Shown here piece by piece: positions 63,533 through 64,000 of a stretch of 64,000 bases of DNA. Position 1 is the stretch's first letter. Each line of letters begins with the position of its first letter. The position numbers were made by a program, and so were the translations under genes. The stretch spans positions 1 through 64,000 of the forward strand of contig NZ_BLYI01000027.1 of the NCBI RefSeq assembly GCF_016586355.1. Reading direction: 5' to 3'. The notes beneath the pieces are model-generated. The model saw only the letters and a program-made list of their open reading frames with translations, made no database searches and was not told the DNA's origin. Origin of the DNA: Anaerostipes butyraticus. Lineage in GTDB: Bacteria > Bacillota > Clostridia > Lachnospirales > Lachnospiraceae.

Positions 63533-64000
63533 CTATTTCAATTTGATCTTTATCTGTACCGGATTATGATCGCTGTTTTTAAAATCTTCATTTAGAGTTT
63601 TTACCTGCTCCAGTTTTACATTCGGTGATAAAATAAATCCATCAATAACATAAAACTGAGTTTTCTTATCGCTCCGGTCATAAGGACGATTCAGCAGTCT
63701 GCAGGTTGGCAGACTGTCATCTGCTGCGAACTGCCATCCTTCTTCAAAAAGATCCTCCTCAACTTTTCCAGCCTGAAAATTATCATCATCCCAGACCGGA
63801 TATTTGTCTGCATCCACCTGCTCAAATGTCTGATTAAAGTCTCCGCCTGCAATCACATAATTTCCAGCCTCATATTCTTCTTCCAGAACCTGTGCCAGTA
63901 ATTTTGTCTGAGCTTCTTTGCCGCTTCCATCGTCATATGCCTCCAGATGGAGGTTGACAAATACCACCTGCCGGCTGGAGCCCTCAATCGGAACTCTTTC
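63533..64000 (-). CDS. Endonuclease/exonuclease/phosphatase-family protein, partial
   Basis: The frame is open through the right window edge, so the N-terminus is missing. The visible 155 residues hold parts of the EEP hydrolase fold: FVNLHLEAYDDG, VIAGGDFNQTFE (metal/catalytic Asp and Asn), FYVIDGFILSPNV, and the terminal His in KNSDHNPVQIKI. It cleaves a phosphodiester or phosphomonoester; the substrate is unknown. Confidence 0.8.
   Translation of the reverse strand, partial: ERVPIEGSSRQVVFVNLHLEAYDDGSGKEAQTKLLAQVLEEEYEAGNYVIAGGDFNQTFEQVDADKYPVWDDDNFQAGKVEEDLFEEGWQFAADDSLPTCRLLNRPYDRSDKKTQFYVIDGFILSPNVKLEQVKTLNEDFKNSDHNPVQIKIKLK

Overview
The window looks like a chromosome segment from a gut-type Clostridia, most likely Lachnospiraceae. 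The reasons are the Gram-positive style ribosome sites (AGGAGG, several TTG/GTG starts), moderate GC, bacitracin-type (Bce) sensor modules, a VanZ-like protein, siroheme biosynthesis without later heme genes, and the GGGtGRT/NifU-like gene pair. The species cannot be fixed from the sequence alone. No rRNA, tRNA, CRISPR array or phage genes were seen. Most genes lie on the minus strand.

Layout. 0-2 kb: the end of an IS3-type element next to a complete IS1182-type insertion sequence. 2-6.8 kb: lipoprotein, MATE exporter, iron-type dehydrogenase, SdpI-like protein, a decayed acetyltransferase and an ArsR regulator. 6.9-11.3 kb: a four-gene Bce-type module (response regulator, kinase, ATPase, permease) with an operator-like palindrome in front of the transporter pair. 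11.5-14.2 kb: purine permease and a split chromate transporter. 14.4-19.5 kb: small hypothetical genes, an acetyltransferase, a LytTR regulator broken by one stop codon, VanZ, a CmpB-like membrane protein and a glutamine amidotransferase-type hydrolase. 19.6-23.3 kb: an ABC exporter under a TetR regulator with two matching palindromes. 23.4-25.9 kb: a second TetR regulator, an alcohol dehydrogenase broken by an amber codon, and a flavin reductase with matching operators. 26-30.5 kb: beta-glucoside PTS, phospho-beta-glucosidase and an RpiR regulator.

30.5-41.7 kb is a sulfur/siroheme block: sulfite/nitrite reductase, then precorrin-2 dehydrogenase, HemB, HemL, HemA and a three-domain HemC-CobA-HemD fusion. 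Together these make siroheme for the reductase. A PatB-type C-S lyase and a B12-binding radical SAM protein precede it. Cysteine synthase is at 62.6 kb.

41.9-50.7 kb is a mannose-family PTS operon of unknown substrate. It runs EIIA, a YugP-like protein without its zinc motif, a fused EIIC-EIID, a 2-hydroxyacid dehydrogenase, EIIB, a small membrane protein, a class II aldolase and an FGGY kinase. Two paralogous DeoR regulators bracket it, and a consensus promoter studded with TGAGCG boxes drives it. 50.7-54.4 kb is a second sugar or polyol cluster: SorC regulator, zinc dehydrogenase, class II aldolase, broken hydrolase.

54.6-57.9 kb is a thiol-redox group (Crp/Fnr regulator, CoA-disulfide reductase with rhodanese domain, thioredoxin) with a palindrome at the position expected for a class II activator. 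57.9-58.5 kb is a gene-free stretch with about seven roughly 50-bp hairpin units, ending in a stem-loop that recurs near 12.9 kb. This is the least explained structure in the window. 58.6-64 kb holds GGGtGRT plus a NifU-like scaffold, MoaC, a lipoprotein, a hexapeptide-repeat protein, CysK and a partial endonuclease/exonuclease/phosphatase-family protein.
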